From positions 1 through 51,133 of the forward strand of contig JAJQIK010000091.1 of the NCBI GenBank assembly GCA_021199255.1: 51,133 nt of DNA, in the 5' to 3' direction. The first letter of the stretch is position 1; each line of letters starts with the position of its first letter. The position numbers were made by a program, and so were the translations under genes. Shown here one piece after another: positions 33,180 to 41,087 of the stretch. Under the pieces are notes generated by a model that worked only from the letters and a program-made list of their open reading frames with translations, was not told the origin of the DNA and did no database searches. This DNA comes from Clostridiales bacterium. GTDB taxonomy: Bacteria; Bacillota; Clostridia; Lachnospirales; Lachnospiraceae.

Positions 33180-33965
33180 TTATTTATTCTGGAATGGCTC
33201 TTTTACTTTTTCCTTGTTTTTATCTAAAAAGAATGCCATACCATATTTCTGATCCTCTGTCTCGAAGCAGTCGCCGAATAACTTCTCTTCAATCACGATT
33301 GCTTCGTCCATCCCTGCCTCTAAACCGTCGTTGATGGCTTTCTTGCAGTTGCGGACGGCGATGGGCGCATTCTTGGCGATGCCGGAAGCCATCTTCTCCG
33401 CTGCCGCCATCAGCTCCTCCTGAGGATATACGGCGTTTACAAGGCCGATTCTCAAAGCCTCGTCTGCCTTAATATTCCTGGCCGTATAAATCATCTGCTT
33501 AGCCATGCCGGGGCCGACGATTCTGGCAAGTCTCTGGGTGCCGCCGAATCCGGGGGTAATACCAAGACCCACTTCAGGCTGGCCGAATACCGCGTTATCG
33601 GAACAGATTCTGATATCGCAGCTCATGGAAATCTCGCACCCGCCGCCCAGCGCGAAGCCGTTGACAGCCGCGATTACGGGAATCGGGAAGGTTTCTAATT
33701 TACGGAATACATCGTTGCCCTTCTTGCCGAAGGCCTCGCCCTCAGCCTTGGTCAGCGTGCTCATCTCGCCGATATCCGCGCCTGCCACAAAGGATTTGGC
33801 ACCCGCGCCTGTTAAAATCAGGCATCTTACCGTATCCAGATCCACGCCGTCCAGCGTCTTGTCCAGCTCGTCCAGTACGGCAGAATTTAAGGCGTTTAAA
33901 GCCTTCTCACGGTTGATCGTAATGATACCAACCTGTCCTTTTACTTCATATAATACAAACTCCAT
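33180..33965 (-). CDS. crt: crotonase (3-hydroxybutyryl-CoA dehydratase)
   Basis: This 261-aa enoyl-CoA hydratase family enzyme dehydrates 3-hydroxybutyryl-CoA to crotonyl-CoA. The oxyanion-hole region KSFVAGADIGEM near 60, GGGCEISMSCDIRI near 110 and GQPEVGLGITPGFGGTQR near 130 carry the two catalytic Glu residues. The start ATG 33965 follows AGGAGAG. It lies between thl and hbd with short gaps on both sides. Confidence 0.96.
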   Translation of the reverse strand: MEFVLYEVKGQVGIITINREKALNALNSAVLDELDKTLDGVDLDTVRCLILTGAGAKSFVAGADIGEMSTLTKAEGEAFGKKGNDVFRKLETFPIPVIAAVNGFALGGGCEISMSCDIRICSDNAVFGQPEVGLGITPGFGGTQRLARIVGPGMAKQMIYTARNIKADEALRIGLVNAVYPQEELMAAAEKMASGIAKNAPIAVRNCKKAINDGLEAGMDEAIVIEEKLFGDCFETEDQKYGMAFFLDKNKEKVKEPFQNK

Positions 33966-34004
33966 GGTTTCTCTCCTTTTAAAACCGTCTTAGTATTACT
34001 CTTC

Positions 34005-35183
34005 TTATCTCTCGACAATCGTTGCGCAGCCCATGCCGCCGCCGATACACAGGGTAGCCAGACCCTTCTTAGCGTCTTTCGCCTGCATCTCATGAAGCAG
34101 CGTAACCAGAATACGGCAGCCGGAAGCGCCTACGGGATGCCCCAGGGCAATCGCGCCGCCGTTAGGGTTAAGCTGTTTTTCCACATCGATGCCCAGCTCC
34201 TTGCCTACCGCTACTGACTGTGCCGCAAATGCCTCGTTTGCCTCGATGATATCGAAATCCTCAATCTTGTAGCCTGCCTTGGCCATAACCTTCTTCGTAG
34301 CCGGAACAGGGCCGATACCCATGATCTCAGGTCTGCAGCCTGCCAGCGCACCCGCTACAAAGGTTGCCATAGGCTGAACGCCTAACTCTTTGGCTTTCTC
34401 TTCGCTCATCACCACGATAGCGGCCGCACCGTCGTTGATACCGGAAGCATTGCCCGCTGTTACAAATCCGTCGGGATTGATGGTGCGAAGCTTCTGAAGG
34501 CCCTCAATCGTGGAACCCGGCCTGGGGCCCTCGTCAACCTTAAATTCAACCATTTCCTTTTTCTTCTTAACCATAACCGGTACGATTTCCTTATCAAAAG
34601 CGCCGCTCTTCTGGGCAGCCTCAGTCTTCAACTGGCTGTTCAGCGCGAACTCATCCAGTTCTTCACGGGTAAGTCCCCACTCTCTGCAGATGTTATCCGC
34701 TGTCATAATCATATGATAGTCGTTGAACGCATCCCAGAGCGCGTCGTTTACCATGGTATCTACCAAGGTTGCGTTGTTCATTCTATAACCGTAACGACCC
34801 TGCATTGCCGCATAAGGAGCCATGGACATATTCTCCATACCGCCTGCCACTACGATATCGGCGTCGCCTGCCTGAATCATCTGCGCCGCCATATTGACAC
34901 AGTTCAAACCGGAACCGCATACAACGTTCACTGTAACGGCCGGCACTTCATTCGGAAGACCTGCTTTGATGGAAGCCTGACGGGCTACGTTCTGTCCAAG
35001 GCCTGCCTGGATTACGCATCCCATATATACGTGATCAACCTGCTCAGGCGCTACGCCTGCTCTGTTTAATGCTTCTTTGATTACGATTGCGCCAAGTTCA
35101 GGCGCCGGTGTAGTGCTTAATGACCCGCCCATGGTGCCGATTGCTGTACGGCAAGCGCCTGCCAAAACAACTTTTTTTGCCAT
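34005..35183 (-). CDS. thl: acetyl-CoA acetyltransferase (thiolase)
   Basis: This 392-aa thiolase condenses two acetyl-CoA to acetoacetyl-CoA, the first step of butyrate formation. The acyl-binding Cys is in [18 protein letters not shown] near 88, the active-site His in [17 protein letters not shown] near 349 and the second Cys in CIGGGMGCA near 380. The start ATG 35183 has GGAGGA 8 bp upstream; an in-frame ATG five codons earlier overlaps that site and is rejected. It is the first gene of the operon, behind a promoter and a leader terminator. Confidence 0.96.
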   Translation of the reverse strand: MAKKVVLAGACRTAIGTMGGSLSTTPAPELGAIVIKEALNRAGVAPEQVDHVYMGCVIQAGLGQNVARQASIKAGLPNEVPAVTVNVVCGSGLNCVNMAAQMIQAGDADIVVAGGMENMSMAPYAAMQGRYGYRMNNATLVDTMVNDALWDAFNDYHMIMTADNICREWGLTREELDEFALNSQLKTEAAQKSGAFDKEIVPVMVKKKKEMVEFKVDEGPRPGSTIEGLQKLRTINPDGFVTAGNASGINDGAAAIVVMSEEKAKELGVQPMATFVAGALAGCRPEIMGIGPVPATKKVMAKAGYKIEDFDIIEANEAFAAQSVAVGKELGIDVEKQLNPNGGAIALGHPVGASGCRILVTLLHEMQAKDAKKGLATLCIGGGMGCATIVER

Positions 35184-35213
35184 CTTTTTTTCCTCCATGA
35201 TTTGTATTGTTTT

Positions 35214-35270
35214 TACAAAAAAGCCCTGTTTTCAAGGCTTGACAATGATTGTTATTTTTTTGTCATTGTC
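35214..35270 (-). terminator. leader terminator (attenuator-like) of the butyryl-CoA operon
   Basis: On the minus strand AGCCTTG-AAAA-CAGGGCT (35239-35222) is followed by a run of six T. Directly before it a second stem GACAATGA/TCATTGTC (35270-35263 with 35248-35241) encloses a 14-nt A-rich loop. Both lie between the promoter at 35281-35309 and the thl ribosome binding site. Confidence 0.7.
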
Positions 35271-35280
35271 CGCTGTTCCT

Positions 35281-35309
35281 ATTGTATCATAGCAATATCT
35301 TTTTTGCAA
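35281..35309 (-). promoter_or_regulatory. promoter of the butyryl-CoA operon
   Basis: On the minus strand TTGCAA (plus 35304-35309), a 17-bp spacer and TACAAT (plus 35281-35286) with a TGA just upstream. The start would be near 35274, giving a leader of about 90 nt. Confidence 0.75.
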
Positions 35310-35317
35310 TGCTTTCT

Positions 35318-36481
35318 CTACTCTGCCGGGACATCTTTTGCGGGCTGCGATTCCCCGGACGATTCTGCGGGCGCGGACTTCCTGTACGCTTCCACCGCCG
35401 GGTCGTTCATTTCATATACCCGCTTCCATTCCCTGCTGTCTCCCACCTTGGCTACCTCGCTGCGGTTGCGATAAAGGAATTTAGTCAGCTCGTAGCAGTC
35501 GATCCAGATTTCATTATCGCCCTCTTTCTGGGACTCGTCAAAAATCAACTGTAAGCCCCAATGGAGATGCACCACTTCTATATTATTTACATTTTCCTTG
35601 ACACTGTATCCGGTGTGCCCCATATAACCGATCACATCTCCCGCCGTTACCACGCTGCCCTCCTGCAAATTCTCCGCATAGGGATAATTCTGGCGCAGAT
35701 GGGCGTAGTAATAATAGCGCTTGCCGTCAAAGCTGCGTATGCCCACGCGCCAGCCGCCGTACTGGTTCCAGCCCAGCGCCTCCACATAGCCAGATTCCAC
35801 GCAGATAACAGGCGTCCCGATCTGCCCCATCATATCGTGCCCTAAATGGGGTCTGGCATAACCGTAGCTGCGGGAGGAACCGAAATCATCATAATGGCTG
35901 TAATCAAAGCCCTTGGCAATGGGGGAGTATGCTTTCAGCCCGTAATAGGAAGCCATATCCCCCTCCTCGGTTTGCAGGGAAAATTCCCCCACCATGCCGC
36001 CGAGGACGGCCTCATAGGCTTCCAGATAATAGTCATAATACTCCATTTCCTCCGTCATCTGCTCTAAGGTAGACTCCCCGCTTCGCAGCATTTCCGCCGC
36101 CTGCTGGAGCTCCCGGACGCTGCCGCTGTCAAACTGGCCGCCATGCTTCGCCCCCACATAAGCGATCAGTTCAATCCAGTTTAAATGCACCGGCTCTTCA
36201 TAAGTCTCCACATCCAGTTCATAGGCTGCGGTCAACGCTTCACAGCTCACCTGAAATTCCACCCATTTAATATAGTCGCCGTCCGCCGTAACCTCCACCG
36301 CTTCCCCCTGCTCCGAAGACCACGCCCGGCCGCCGCTTTCCCAGGCGGACTCCTCCCACCGGCTCTTCCATTCTCTCATAATGCATACGCTTCCCGCCGC
36401 CAGCAGGAAAATCAGCTCCAGCGCAATGGCGAAACGTATTTTTCTTTCCCTGCCCCTTTGATTCCCCTTCCCCATCTTCAT
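35318..36481 (-). CDS. M23-family metallopeptidase (LytM domain), membrane-anchored
   Basis: This 387-aa protein has one N-terminal transmembrane helix (about 17-35, FAIALELIFLLAAGSVCI). A helical extracytoplasmic middle is followed by a C-terminal M23 domain. The zinc ligands fit the family pattern: RPHLGHDMMG near 215 (HxxxD) and HLHWG near 310 (HxH). It probably cuts peptidoglycan cross-links or activates a partner. The middle part (residues 60-200) contains no family I recognise. ATG 36481 or 36475 are both possible. The gene ends 8 bp before the butyrate promoter. Confidence 0.88.
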   Translation of the reverse strand: MKMGKGNQRGRERKIRFAIALELIFLLAAGSVCIMREWKSRWEESAWESGGRAWSSEQGEAVEVTADGDYIKWVEFQVSCEALTAAYELDVETYEEPVHLNWIELIAYVGAKHGGQFDSGSVRELQQAAEMLRSGESTLEQMTEEMEYYDYYLEAYEAVLGGMVGEFSLQTEEGDMASYYGLKAYSPIAKGFDYSHYDDFGSSRSYGYARPHLGHDMMGQIGTPVICVESGYVEALGWNQYGGWRVGIRSFDGKRYYYYAHLRQNYPYAENLQEGSVVTAGDVIGYMGHTGYSVKENVNNIEVVHLHWGLQLIFDESQKEGDNEIWIDCYELTKFLYRNRSEVAKVGDSREWKRVYEMNDPAVEAYRKSAPAESSGESQPAKDVPAE

Positions 36482-36594
36482 ACCAATCCTTGTTTCCCGG
36501 CGGTTCCCACCGCCTTATCGTAATCAATATATGAAACCAAAGCCGATGATATGCGGGGCGGGAAGCGCTCCGTCCCTGTTCCCGGAACAAACAA

Positions 36595-36625
36595 ACAGGC
36601 ACCCACTGTTTGCGTGAATGCCTGT
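36595..36625 (-). terminator. terminator downstream of hpf
   Basis: ACAGGCA/TGCCTGT arms (36595-36601, 36619-36625) with an inner CAC/GTG. On the minus strand TTGTTTGTT follows. Confidence 0.7.
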
Positions 36626-36659
36626 CCTGGTTCTTCCGATATGCTGTTGTCCGTATTTC

Positions 36660-37187
36660 CTAATTCTCCGGCTCGATTAATCCGTAAGCGCCGCCCTTTC
36701 TCTTATACACCACGTTCACCTGATCGGTCTCCGCATTGCAGAACACAAAGAAATTATGCCCTAAGAGCTCCATCTGTACGCAGGCGTCCTCCGGGTACAT
36801 GGGCTTGATGTCAAACTTCTTCGTGCGGATAATCTGAACCTCCTCGTCGTCCATATAATCCTTCTCCATAAACTCCTGCCGTAAGAAAGCCGCCGCCTGC
36901 TTCTTGTCCGCCAATTTATTCTTGTATTTCTTAAGCTGTCTCTCAATAATCTCTTCCACCAGGTCAATGGACACATACATATCGCTGCTGACCTGCTCGG
37001 AACGAATAATATTTCCTTTCATCGGAATCGTTACTTCTATCTTCTGTCTGTCTTTCTCAACGCTCAAGGTAACATGCGCTTCCGTCTCCTCGGTAAAATA
37101 CTTTGCCAGCTTACCGATCTTCTCTTCCACCGCCGTTCTTAAGCCTTCCGTTACCTCGATGTTTTTCCCAATGATTATAAATTTCAT
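36660..37187 (-). CDS. hpf: ribosome hibernation promoting factor, long form
   Basis: This 175-aa protein binds 70S ribosomes in stationary phase and promotes their pairing into 100S dimers. The N-terminal HPF/RaiA domain (MKFIIIGKNIEVTEGLRTAVEEKI...) occupies about residues 1-100. The C-terminal dimerisation domain (IIRTKKFDIKPMYPEDACVQMELLGHNFFVF) marks the long Firmicutes form. The start ATG 37187 has GGAGGA; the open frame above it is not coding. It has its own promoter and terminator. Confidence 0.95.
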   Translation of the reverse strand: MKFIIIGKNIEVTEGLRTAVEEKIGKLAKYFTEETEAHVTLSVEKDRQKIEVTIPMKGNIIRSEQVSSDMYVSIDLVEEIIERQLKKYKNKLADKKQAAAFLRQEFMEKDYMDDEEVQIIRTKKFDIKPMYPEDACVQMELLGHNFFVFCNAETDQVNVVYKRKGGAYGLIEPEN

Positions 37188-37303
37188 GGCAATCCTCCAT
37201 TCCTGCCCGATTCGCGTATCCGGGCGCAGCTCCAAAGGACTGCCTGACACGAACCGATGCATATGAAAATTTTATCCCTTTTCTATTGGGCTATTGTGTA
37301 GTC

Positions 37304-37333
37304 ATTATAGCATATTGGCGCAGCTTTTTGCAA
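37304..37333 (-). promoter_or_regulatory. hpf promoter
   Basis: On the minus strand TTGCAA (plus 37328-37333), 18-bp spacer, TATAAT (plus 37304-37309) with TGC just upstream of the -10. Confidence 0.65.
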
Positions 37334-37487
37334 CAATTTAAGAAGGACGCCCGTCCTTTTTTGACATCTTTAAAGTCAAGTGTTTTTGCAAAAATTTTTC
37401 ACAGATTTTACCTTTTTATTACAACTTCACAAAACATCCGTTCTTTCAGTTACCATAAATCCGGGTCATTTTCAATCTCCCAAAAGC

Positions 37488-37558
37488 TGTGGACAATGTG
37501 GATAAGTCCGTGTATAAGTCTTTTTCCCGATAAAACGGCGGTTTTGAAATGTGGATAA
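37488..37558. promoter_or_regulatory. cluster of DnaA-box sequences
   Basis: TGTGGACAA (37488-37496) and TGTGGATAA (37497-37505) sit head to tail. CGTGTATAA (37509-37517, two differences) and TGTGGATAA (37550-37558) follow in the same orientation. The reverse complement TTATCCACA is the consensus DnaA box. AT-rich sequence lies on the left (37340-37440). No replication gene is near. The rest of the 37188-37671 gap holds the hpf promoter and a terminator. Confidence 0.6.
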
Positions 37559-37620
37559 ATTGGCTCGTCCGCCACATCCCCAAAAGCCCCCAAAAAAATG
37601 CCTTTGTACAAAATATACAA

Positions 37621-37652
37621 AAGGGAGACAAACCCTAAAGTCTGTCTCCCTT
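37621..37652 (-). terminator. terminator of the NlpC/P60 gene
   Basis: AAGGGAGACA (37621-37630) and TGTCTCCCTT (37643-37652) form a 10-bp stem. TTGTATATTTTG follows on the minus strand. Confidence 0.85.
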
Positions 37653-37671
37653 GTTTGAAGAAATTTTTCTT

Positions 37672-39015
37672 TTAGAAAATACGCCGGATTGATAGAATAG
37701 AACGATAATTCGCATTGGATACAATAATGCCGGTTCTTTCGGTAGAGGCGTGTACGATCTGCCCGTTGCCGATATAGATTCCCACATGGCCGGAGTAGCA
37801 GATGATATCGCCCGCCTGCGCGTTCTCCAAACCATTGACAGTGGCTCCCACGCTTCTGTCCGCCGACGAGGAATGGGGCAGGCTGACGCCGAAATTACTA
37901 TATACGCTCATTACAAATCCGGAACAGTCCGTACCGTTGGTCAGGCTACTTCCGCCGTACACATAAGGATTCCCCACAAACTGTAAGGCGAACTTCGCCA
38001 CATCGGCGCCGGTGCTTCCCGTAGGGCTCTCATAGGTCTTACCGCTGTCAGAAGAACCTGAGGAAGAGGAGGAACTATTCTCCTTCGCCTTCTTCTCCGC
38101 AGCCTCCTTCGCCGCTTTTCTGGCCGCTTCTTCCTTCGCAAGTCTTGCTTCCTCTTCCGCTATGGATTCCGCTTTCACAAACTCGGTAGACAGGGTCACA
38201 TAATCCGTAGAGACATAACCGTCGCCTTCCTCGATATTAACCTTAACCCAGTCGTCTAATTCTTCCGTAACGATCAGTTCATCCTGATCCGGCACCATAC
38301 CGATCACTGAAGCGTCCAGGCCGGCTTCCGCCCGTACATACAGGGTTTCCGTCTGCACCGTCGCGATTCGTGTGCCAACCTCCTTGGCATACTCTATCGC
38401 GTCCTCCCCGGTCACGCAGTACTCGGCCTTTACATATCCCTCTACGGAGCCGGAGCTGATCTTATACCAGCCGTCTTCTTCTTCTATAAAAGTGCCCACC
38501 GACTTATTGTACAGCTTACCTACAATAGAGCCGTCTTCACTGGCGCTGTCTCTCACATTCACATAGTCGTTGACCTTGGCGATGACCAGATTCTTAAAGC
38601 TTTCTTCCTCTTCTGTCAAACCGCTGCCCGACGCCGTTTTTAAGTCCTGGGTATATCCTTCGCTGACAACGACCGTATCTTCAATCTTCTTGGAAGAAAC
38701 CGTGCTGATGCCGCCTCCCGCGCTGGCCAGATCCGCAAATCCGCCTACCTGTGCGCTGCCGATGCTGGTTCCCTCCGCCACGGCGATCTCTTCTGTCTCC
38801 TCGCTCTGCGCGGCCGCCCGTTCCGCGTCCTCCTTCAGGTTAGAAAGGGAGGTCGACTTGGAAGAGTCCTGTAAGGAATAATCGATGCCGGCCGAGGGCA
38901 ACACAGAACTGATATTGCCGGTTGCATGAGCCTCCAGGCTGATTCCGGAAAAGGTAAGCGCCGCCGCCATCGCACAGGCCGTTATTTTTACGTTTTTGAC
39001 GTTTTTTCTTTTCAT
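37672..39015 (-). CDS. secreted SH3-domain NlpC/P60 peptidoglycan endopeptidase
   Basis: This 447-aa secreted protein has a signal peptide (MKRKNVKNVKITACAMAAAL..., probable cut after AHA). Two bacterial SH3 domains (about 140-205 and 210-275, AKVNDYVNVRDSAS and VQTETLYVRAEAG) follow. An Ala/Lys/Glu-rich helical linker and a Ser-rich hinge lead to a C-terminal NlpC/P60 domain. Catalytic Cys near 360 (GTDCSGFV) and His near 408 (GHVGIYIG) are intact. Such enzymes cut the stem peptide of the wall during growth or division. The start ATG 39015 has GAGGT; a consensus promoter lies upstream. Confidence 0.93.
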   Translation of the reverse strand: MKRKNVKNVKITACAMAAALTFSGISLEAHATGNISSVLPSAGIDYSLQDSSKSTSLSNLKEDAERAAAQSEETEEIAVAEGTSIGSAQVGGFADLASAGGGISTVSSKKIEDTVVVSEGYTQDLKTASGSGLTEEEESFKNLVIAKVNDYVNVRDSASEDGSIVGKLYNKSVGTFIEEEDGWYKISSGSVEGYVKAEYCVTGEDAIEYAKEVGTRIATVQTETLYVRAEAGLDASVIGMVPDQDELIVTEELDDWVKVNIEEGDGYVSTDYVTLSTEFVKAESIAEEEARLAKEEAARKAAKEAAEKKAKENSSSSSSGSSDSGKTYESPTGSTGADVAKFALQFVGNPYVYGGSSLTNGTDCSGFVMSVYSNFGVSLPHSSSADRSVGATVNGLENAQAGDIICYSGHVGIYIGNGQIVHASTERTGIIVSNANYRSILSIRRIF

Positions 39016-39055
39016 AAAATACCTCATTTGTTACAAAATTGTTACATCTGGGTAT

Positions 39056-39084
39056 AATATAGCATTGCCGCCGCCTTTTGTCAA
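39056..39084 (-). promoter_or_regulatory. promoter of the NlpC/P60 gene
   Basis: On the minus strand TTGACA (plus 39079-39084), 17-bp spacer, TATATT (plus 39056-39061). The rest of the gap to 39316 shows no further feature. Confidence 0.8.
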
Positions 39085-39315
39085 CCACAGCATCTACCGT
39101 CAAAAACCGCGGTTTTACGCTATTTGTTGTGGTTTTCCCAGAAATTCACAAATATTTCACAGCCCGGAAACCCGATGCTCCCGCCGTATCGCATCGAACC
39201 GTACGCATCGCCGTTTCCCTGTTTGCCGTACTGCACGTAACAATTCCGCAACAAATGAAGTCCCGCCCTTGCAGCCTCCGCTTAAACAAACGCCAAGTCC
39301 CGCGCCGCCGGAAAA

Positions 39316-40224
39316 TCAGGATAAATATCCTTCCACTCCCGCCACCGCGCAGGCGCCGTCCGAGACTGCCGTCACGATCTGGCGCACCCGTTTGGTTCTG
39401 ATATCTCCCGCCGCGAAGATGCCCGGAACACTGGTGGCGCAATCCTCTTTGGCCTTGATATAGCCCGCTTCATCCCGCTCTACCAGACCGCGGACAATCT
39501 CCGTATTGGGGCGCATACCCACCGCGATAAAGACGCCCTCCGCCTCCAGCCTTTCTTCCCCGCCGCCATCGGCAGAACGCAACGCCACGCCCTTCACCAG
39601 TTCCTGTCCATAAATCTCAGACACAGTCCAGTTCCAGTGCACTTCCACACGTTCGCTGGCGAACAGCCTGTTCTGTAAGCTTACGGCCGCCCGTAACCGA
39701 TCTCTTCGGTGAATAAGATGCACCCTGCTGCATATGCGGGAAAGGTAAATGGCGTCCTCCACCGCCACATCGCCGCCTCCTACCACCGCTACCTCTCTGC
39801 CCTTGAAAAAAGCGCCGTCGCAGGTGGCGCAATAGGACACGCCTTTCCCTTTCCATTCCTGCTCTCCCGGCACATTCAAAAGAGCGTGCTCCGCTCCCAT
39901 GGCGAGAATCAGGGTTTTCGCTTCGTAGACCTCTCCGCCGGAGGTCTCCAGCAGCTTGACCGAACCCTGATCCCTTACCGAGATCGCGGCGGCATTTTGA
40001 AACTCCGCACCCGCGGACTGCGCGTGTTCCCGGAATTTCATACCCAGCTCAAACCCGCCGATTCCCGGAATCCCCAGATAATTGTCTACCTCGCTGGTAT
40101 TCAGAACCTGTCCTCCGCTCATGGGATTCTGCTCCAGCACCAACAGCTTCAGGCCGGCGCGTATTCCGTAAACCGCAGCGGATAAACCCGCCGGGCCTGA
40201 ACCGACAATAATCAGATCATACAT
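39316..40224 (-). CDS. trxB: thioredoxin-disulfide reductase-like flavoprotein
   Basis: This 302-aa FAD/NAD(P)-binding oxidoreductase opens with an FAD motif (MYDLIIVGSGPAGLSAAVYG). The redox pair CATC lies near 132-135, the NADPH-binding GGGDVAVEDA near 150, and the C-terminal FAD segment VPGIFAAGDIR near 275. Length and order match TrxB. The NADPH motif lacks the usual GGGxSA spacing only slightly, so ferredoxin-dependent or other acceptor use cannot be excluded. The start ATG 40224 follows GGAGGA. No thioredoxin gene is adjacent. Divergent from the SDR gene. Confidence 0.9.
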   Translation of the reverse strand: MYDLIIVGSGPAGLSAAVYGIRAGLKLLVLEQNPMSGGQVLNTSEVDNYLGIPGIGGFELGMKFREHAQSAGAEFQNAAAISVRDQGSVKLLETSGGEVYEAKTLILAMGAEHALLNVPGEQEWKGKGVSYCATCDGAFFKGREVAVVGGGDVAVEDAIYLSRICSRVHLIHRRDRLRAAVSLQNRLFASERVEVHWNWTVSEIYGQELVKGVALRSADGGGEERLEAEGVFIAVGMRPNTEIVRGLVERDEAGYIKAKEDCATSVPGIFAAGDIRTKRVRQIVTAVSDGACAVAGVEGYLS

Positions 40225-40334
40225 ATCGTTTCCTCCATTCACATGCTTTCGTATTGTCTTTTTATTTTGCTCTTCTTATGCTATATTTATTTATATTATG
40301 TGGTATTATACAAGACCAGCGCAAGGAGGTAATT

Positions 40335-41069
40335 ATGACCGATAGAGTCAACAAAAAATACGCGCTTGTGACAGGCGCGTCACGGGGGATTGGCGCCGCC
40401 ATTGCCGAAGCCCTTGCCAAAGAGGGCTATTGCCTGTATATCACGTGTCGGCGTTCTGAAAGAGAATTGATACAGTTGTCAGACTATCTGCGCGCCGCCT
40501 ATCGCATCTCCTGCACGCCTGTTATGGCCGACATGGGCAGCCCCGCAGATGTGGCCAGGCTCTTTGCCGCCATAACCGATCTGGACGTGCTGGTCAATAA
40601 CGCCGGGATTTCCTATGTGGGACTTTTGCACGAAATGAGCGTCGAGGAATGGCAGCAGGTAATCCAGACGAATTTAAATTCCATGTTTTATACCAGCAGG
40701 CTCGCAATCCCTATGATGCTGCGCAGACACAGTGGGAAAATCATTAACATTTCCTCTGTCTGGGGCAACGTGGGCGCTTCGATGGAGGTGGCTTATTCCG
40801 CCTCCAAGGGCGGCGTCAACAGCTTCACCAGGGCTCTTGCCAAGGAACTGGCTCCCAGCCATATTCAAGTCAACGCCATCGCCTGCGGCATCATGGATAC
40901 ACAGATGAACCGCTGCTTCTCCCCGGAAGAGATAGAAGCGCTTCGCGGGGAAATCCCCGCAGACCGGATAGGCCAGCCGGCGGAGGCAGCCCAAACGGTG
41001 CTTTCCCTCTTACAGGCGCCGGAATATCTGACCGGACAGGTTATCACGCTGGACGGAGGCTGGACATAA
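40335..41069 (+). CDS. short-chain dehydrogenase/reductase (FabG-like)
   Basis: This 244-aa classical SDR has the cofactor motif TGASRGIG at 13-20, NNAGI near 90, catalytic Ser near 140 (INISSVWG), YSASK near 154-158, and a C-terminal YLTGQVITLDGGW ending typical of 3-oxoacyl-ACP reductases. It may be a second FabG or act on another ketone; no fatty acid genes are adjacent. The start ATG 40335 has AAGGAGG; the open frame 27 codons above it is the promoter region. Confidence 0.9.
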   Translation: MTDRVNKKYALVTGASRGIGAAIAEALAKEGYCLYITCRRSERELIQLSDYLRAAYRISCTPVMADMGSPADVARLFAAITDLDVLVNNAGISYVGLLHEMSVEEWQQVIQTNLNSMFYTSRLAIPMMLRRHSGKIINISSVWGNVGASMEVAYSASKGGVNSFTRALAKELAPSHIQVNAIACGIMDTQMNRCFSPEEIEALRGEIPADRIGQPAEAAQTVLSLLQAPEYLTGQVITLDGGWT

Positions 41070-41087
41070 CGCCCGGCACGTATCGGC

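Noticed and set aside
29110-35183. Fatty acid beta-oxidation operon
   Set aside because: The gene order thl-crt-hbd-bcd-etfB-etfA without an acyl-CoA ligase is the clostridial butyryl-CoA synthesis operon.
35241-35270. Rex operator in the butyrate operon leader
   Set aside because: Only one half-site-like TAACAA is present; the other half does not match TTGTTA, and the stem pairs better as RNA.
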